Assembly: GCA_025355085.1 (NCBI GenBank)
Contig: JANXLQ010000314.1
Coordinates: 1 to 33,678, forward strand
Reading direction: 5' to 3'
DNA: 33,678 bases
Source of the DNA: Rhodopila sp.
Lineage (GTDB): Bacteria > Pseudomonadota > Alphaproteobacteria > Acetobacterales > Acetobacteraceae
In this document: positions 31,490-33,678 of the stretch, piece after piece
Position numbering within the stretch: position 1 is the stretch's first letter
How the letters are laid out: each line of letters starts with the position of its first letter
Translations under genes and position numbers: made by a program
The notes under the pieces: generated by a model
Seen by the model: the letters and a program-made list of their open reading frames with translations, nothing else
The model's database searches: none
Told to the model about the DNA's origin: nothing

Positions 31490-32128
31490 ATGCATCGCAT
31501 CGTTTGGGGACGGCCTACATCGAGCAATGTGATGAAGGTCCTGTGGCTGCTGGACGAACTCGCTTTGCCGTTTGAGCGGATCGATGTGGGTGGCTCGTTC
31601 GGAAAGACAGACACGCCGGACTACCGCACTATGAACCCGACCGGGTTGGTGCCGACGTTACAGGAAGACGACTTCGCGTTGTGGGAAAGTAACGCGATCC
31701 TGCGCTATCTCGGGCAGGCACATGCCTCCGCCATCAAACTCTGGCCGGCGGATTTTCACGCTCGGGCGAACATCGACCGCTGGATGGACGCACAGCAGAC
31801 GGTGCTGAACCGGCCCATGAGCCAGGTGTTCTGGGGCTTGGTCCGGACGCCCGCAGACAAGCGCGATCTGGTTGCCGTGGCCGCGGCGATCGAGGAAACC
31901 ACGCGGGCGTGGCGGATGATCGACGCCAACCTCGCCGGTCAACCTTATATCGCGGGCGGGGAATTCACGCTGTGCGACATTTCCTGGGGGGTCCATGCGC
32001 ATCGTTGGTTCAACATGGACTACCTCGGTCTGACACGGCCCGAGATGCCCGCGTTGCGCGCCTGGTACGACCGGCTTTGCCATCGTCCGGCGTTCCAGCA
32101 GGCTGTGGTGGCAACGCCAATCGTCTGA
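31490..32128 (+). CDS. Glutathione S-transferase family protein
   Basis: 212 residues from ATG 31490, with GAAGAG upstream; a TTG at 31460 adds 10 residues. The N-terminal thioredoxin-like domain shows GRPTSSNVMKVLWLLDELALPFE, NPTGLVPTLQEDDFALWESNAILRYL (cis-Pro and the glutathione-binding ES pair). The C-terminal helical domain has FTLCDISWGVHAHRWF. The layout is that of bacterial GSTs of the theta/beta-like type, used in detoxification or catabolic isomerisation. It is divergent from dsbB. A 7-bp tandem repeat follows the stop codon. Confidence 0.92.
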   Translation: MHRIVWGRPTSSNVMKVLWLLDELALPFERIDVGGSFGKTDTPDYRTMNPTGLVPTLQEDDFALWESNAILRYLGQAHASAIKLWPADFHARANIDRWMDAQQTVLNRPMSQVFWGLVRTPADKRDLVAVAAAIEETTRAWRMIDANLAGQPYIAGGEFTLCDISWGVHAHRWFNMDYLGLTRPEMPALRAWYDRLCHRPAFQQAVVATPIV

Positions 32129-32129
32129 T

Positions 32130-32171
32130 GGATGCTGGATGCTGGATGCTGGATGCTGGATGCTGGATGCT
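32130..32171. repeat. Heptanucleotide tandem repeat, six perfect copies
   Basis: GGATGCT repeated six times without error, starting 2 bp after the GST stop codon. It lies in the 146-bp gap before the desaturase gene. Such perfect arrays change length by slippage. Confidence 0.9.
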
Positions 32172-32274
32172 GGTAAAACCAGCGTCGTTCGTGTGACAAT
32201 GCTAAAATTCGTGCTGCAACCCGTATGCGACGCACGCGGGATGCCATTTTCGGCAACCGTTCGAAAGTCAGGTT

Positions 32275-33237
32275 TTGAGCATCCCCCAAGCTGCCGTTCA
32301 CCCGTCGCTCCCTCGTTTGGCTCTACCGGCGGCGGTCAATAAGCGCCGGATCGTCTGGTCATACGCGATTACGGTCGGGGCATACCATCTGATCGCGCTG
32401 CTGGCGCTGATACCGTGGTATTTCAGTTGGACCGGCGTCGTGTCGGCGGTTCTAGGGATGTATGTGTTCGGCACCCTGGGTATCAACCTGTGCTACCATC
32501 GGCTGCTGACCCATCGCGGGCTGGTCTGCCCGAAATGGCTGGAACATGCGTTCGTGGTGCTGGCCGTGTGCTGCATGCAGGATACCCCGGCGCGCTGGGT
32601 GGCGGTGCATCGGCGGCATCACGAGCATTCGGACCGCCAGGACGATCCCCACAGTCCGCTGGTCAATTTCTTCTGGGGCCACGTCGGCTGGATGCTGGCG
32701 GAGAACCGCGATCTGGTGCGGCTGGGAATTTTTGACCGCTATGCCAAGGACATCCTGCGCGACCCATTTTATAAACGGCTGGAACGGACACTGCTTTACC
32801 CCTCCATCCTGTTCGGATCGTGGGCGGTGTTTTTCGCCAGTGGTTTCGCAGCGGATATGTTAGCTGGAGGCAGCTTCTCGGAAGCATTGCAGTTCGGCGC
32901 CAGTCTGCTGATCTGGGGCGTGTTCGTGCGAACGGTCGCGGTCTGGCACATCACCTGGTCGGTCAATTCGGCGGCCCATCTTTGGGGTTACCGAAATTAC
33001 GAAACCGGCGACCGAAGCCGCAATAACTGGATGGTGGCGCTGATCACCAACGGCGAGGGCTGGCACAACAACCATCACGCCGACACACGCTCTGCCAGGC
33101 ATGGTCATCGCTGGTGGGAACTCGATGTGGTGTACCTGTCGATACGGGTGCTGGAAATGTTGGGATTGGCGCGGAATGTTTGCCGCCCGGACAAGACGGT
33201 GGCGGCGGGACTGGCCAAGACGAAACGGACCCGGTAG
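32275..33237 (+). CDS. Acyl-CoA/fatty acid desaturase (delta-9 type)
   Basis: 320 residues. Membrane-bound di-iron desaturase that introduces a cis double bond into acyl chains. All three histidine boxes are present: HRLLTH (75-80), HRRHH (112-116), and HNNHH (264-268). Membrane segments flank them (about 28-70, 175-195, 203-222). WHITWSVNSAAHLWG is the family signature between boxes two and three. The start is TTG 32275, since no ATG or GTG occurs in frame before residue 60; a weak AGG lies just upstream. It is an orphan gene between GST and a convergent DUF2442 gene and controls membrane fluidity. Confidence 0.92.
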   Translation: MSIPQAAVHPSLPRLALPAAVNKRRIVWSYAITVGAYHLIALLALIPWYFSWTGVVSAVLGMYVFGTLGINLCYHRLLTHRGLVCPKWLEHAFVVLAVCCMQDTPARWVAVHRRHHEHSDRQDDPHSPLVNFFWGHVGWMLAENRDLVRLGIFDRYAKDILRDPFYKRLERTLLYPSILFGSWAVFFASGFAADMLAGGSFSEALQFGASLLIWGVFVRTVAVWHITWSVNSAAHLWGYRNYETGDRSRNNWMVALITNGEGWHNNHHADTRSARHGHRWWELDVVYLSIRVLEMLGLARNVCRPDKTVAAGLAKTKRTR

Positions 33238-33337
33238 CGGAGGACGATACTGGGCCGGTGGGATCAATGGTTCAGATGACTCCGATCTCCATCGACGCAA
33301 CAATGACCGTAAACTGATTCGGCCATTCAAGCCCTCA

Positions 33338-33363
33338 AAGCCCCAGCGCCCAAGGCGCGGCTT
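33338..33363. terminator. Possible hairpin between convergent genes
   Basis: AAGCC and GCGCC (separated by CCA) pair with GGCGC and GGCTT around a CAA loop: a 10-bp stem with a 3-nt bulge. It lies between the convergent desaturase and DUF2442 genes. Confidence 0.35.
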
Positions 33364-33392
33364 GGGCCACCGCCCGACGGTTACGGGGCCAG

Positions 33393-33678
33393 CTATTCTG
33401 CGGCGAAGGCGGCGTTCTGTTCTGCTGCCATGTGCCATAGGCCGTCGGCATCAACGTCGATCGCGGGATCGCCATTCGGACGCGTGGGCTCCGGCCACTC
33501 GATCGACATGCCATGATAGGTCACTCGTACTTGGGAAAACAGGTGTTCATCCCGGAGAGCCTCCCATACTGGACCGTTGGCGATATCGCCGGAAAAATCG
33601 GTCACCGACTGCTCCCCGCTGCTCCACCGGACCAACAGCCGATACCCCGGCACGGGTTCAATCGATGCGATGCGATGC
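33393..33678 (-). CDS. DUF2442 family protein (5' end outside window)
   Basis: The frame is open to the window edge and reads HRIASIEPVPGYRLLVRWSSG, which matches the usual N-terminal strand pair of DUF2442 (RI.S..PLPGYRL.V.F..G). The true start therefore lies beyond 33678, and the GTG at 33653 is internal. At least 95 residues. Seen after that: VTDFSGDIANGPVWEALRDEHLFSQVRV and SIEWP, the family core. Function unknown; DUF2442 genes often sit beside toxin-antitoxin-like DUF4160 genes, which would lie outside the window. Confidence 0.8.
   Translation of the reverse strand, partial: HRIASIEPVPGYRLLVRWSSGEQSVTDFSGDIANGPVWEALRDEHLFSQVRVTYHGMSIEWPEPTRPNGDPAIDVDADGLWHMAAEQNAAFAAE

Noticed and set aside
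32139-32342. Small frame through the heptamer repeat (repeated Met-Leu-Asp-Ala-Gly-Cys-Trp)
   Set aside because: The repeat is open in all frames by composition; there is no ribosome-binding site and it overlaps the desaturase start.

Overview
The window is a high-GC, gene-dense stretch from an alphaproteobacterium. The most likely home is Rhodospirillales, and within that Acetobacteraceae is a guess. This rests on the coq7-dsbB pair, the yggT-yggU-folD order, the amount of CoA, LLM and molybdenum-hydroxylase chemistry, and a family of dispersed palindromic intergenic repeats. No rRNA, tRNA, CRISPR array, integrase or transposase was seen.

Layout. 1-1481: a membrane fusion protein of an efflux pump (cut by the left edge), divergent from a TetR regulator, with a perfect 12+1+12 bp operator-like palindrome between them. 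1579-4400: a sulfotransferase-like protein, then about 1 kb with no supportable gene. 4401-8294: a molybdenum hydroxylase operon on the minus strand (FAD subunit, 2Fe-2S subunit, Mo-cofactor subunit, MoaD/ThiS-like protein). 8560-10115: folD, yggU and a decayed yggT. 10538-14662: the Mo-hydroxylase maturation operon on the plus strand (CoxE-like VWA protein, XdhC split over two genes, and a molybdopterin-binding/MobA-like fusion). 14888-17710: class III CoA transferase, SDR dehydrogenase and nitroreductase. 17940-22414, minus strand: a second Mo-cofactor subunit with its own MoaD-like gene but no FAD or 2Fe-2S subunit, then an AhpD-like protein and an LLM flavin oxidoreductase. 22525-23337: two tandem Lin0512-family genes. 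23694-28203: an enoyl-CoA hydratase divergent from an operon of ADP-forming acyl-CoA synthetase, RuBisCO-like protein and cupin. 28258-33678: mostly housekeeping or surface genes (CsbD, a membrane protein, a DUF4157-like secreted protein, coq7, dsbB, GST, fatty acid desaturase, and a DUF2442 protein cut by the right edge).

How the genes may work together (inference). The middle 20 kb reads as a catabolic island. Two molybdenum hydroxylase large subunits would hydroxylate an aldehyde, aromatic or N-heterocyclic substrate. The maturation operon would supply and sulfurate their cofactor. LLM, AhpD-like, nitroreductase and SDR proteins would do further redox steps. CoA transferase, enoyl-CoA hydratase and the ADP-forming synthetase would handle CoA thioesters. 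The substrate cannot be read from the sequence. The least explained part is the translationally coupled acyl-CoA synthetase / RuBisCO-like protein / cupin operon. Its RuBisCO-like protein keeps the carbamylated-lysine motif but has His where RuBisCO has the second acidic metal ligand.

Intergenic regions carry REP-like hairpins at 14699, 16107, 17751 and 23421, and a 151 bp MITE-like element at 17723-17873.
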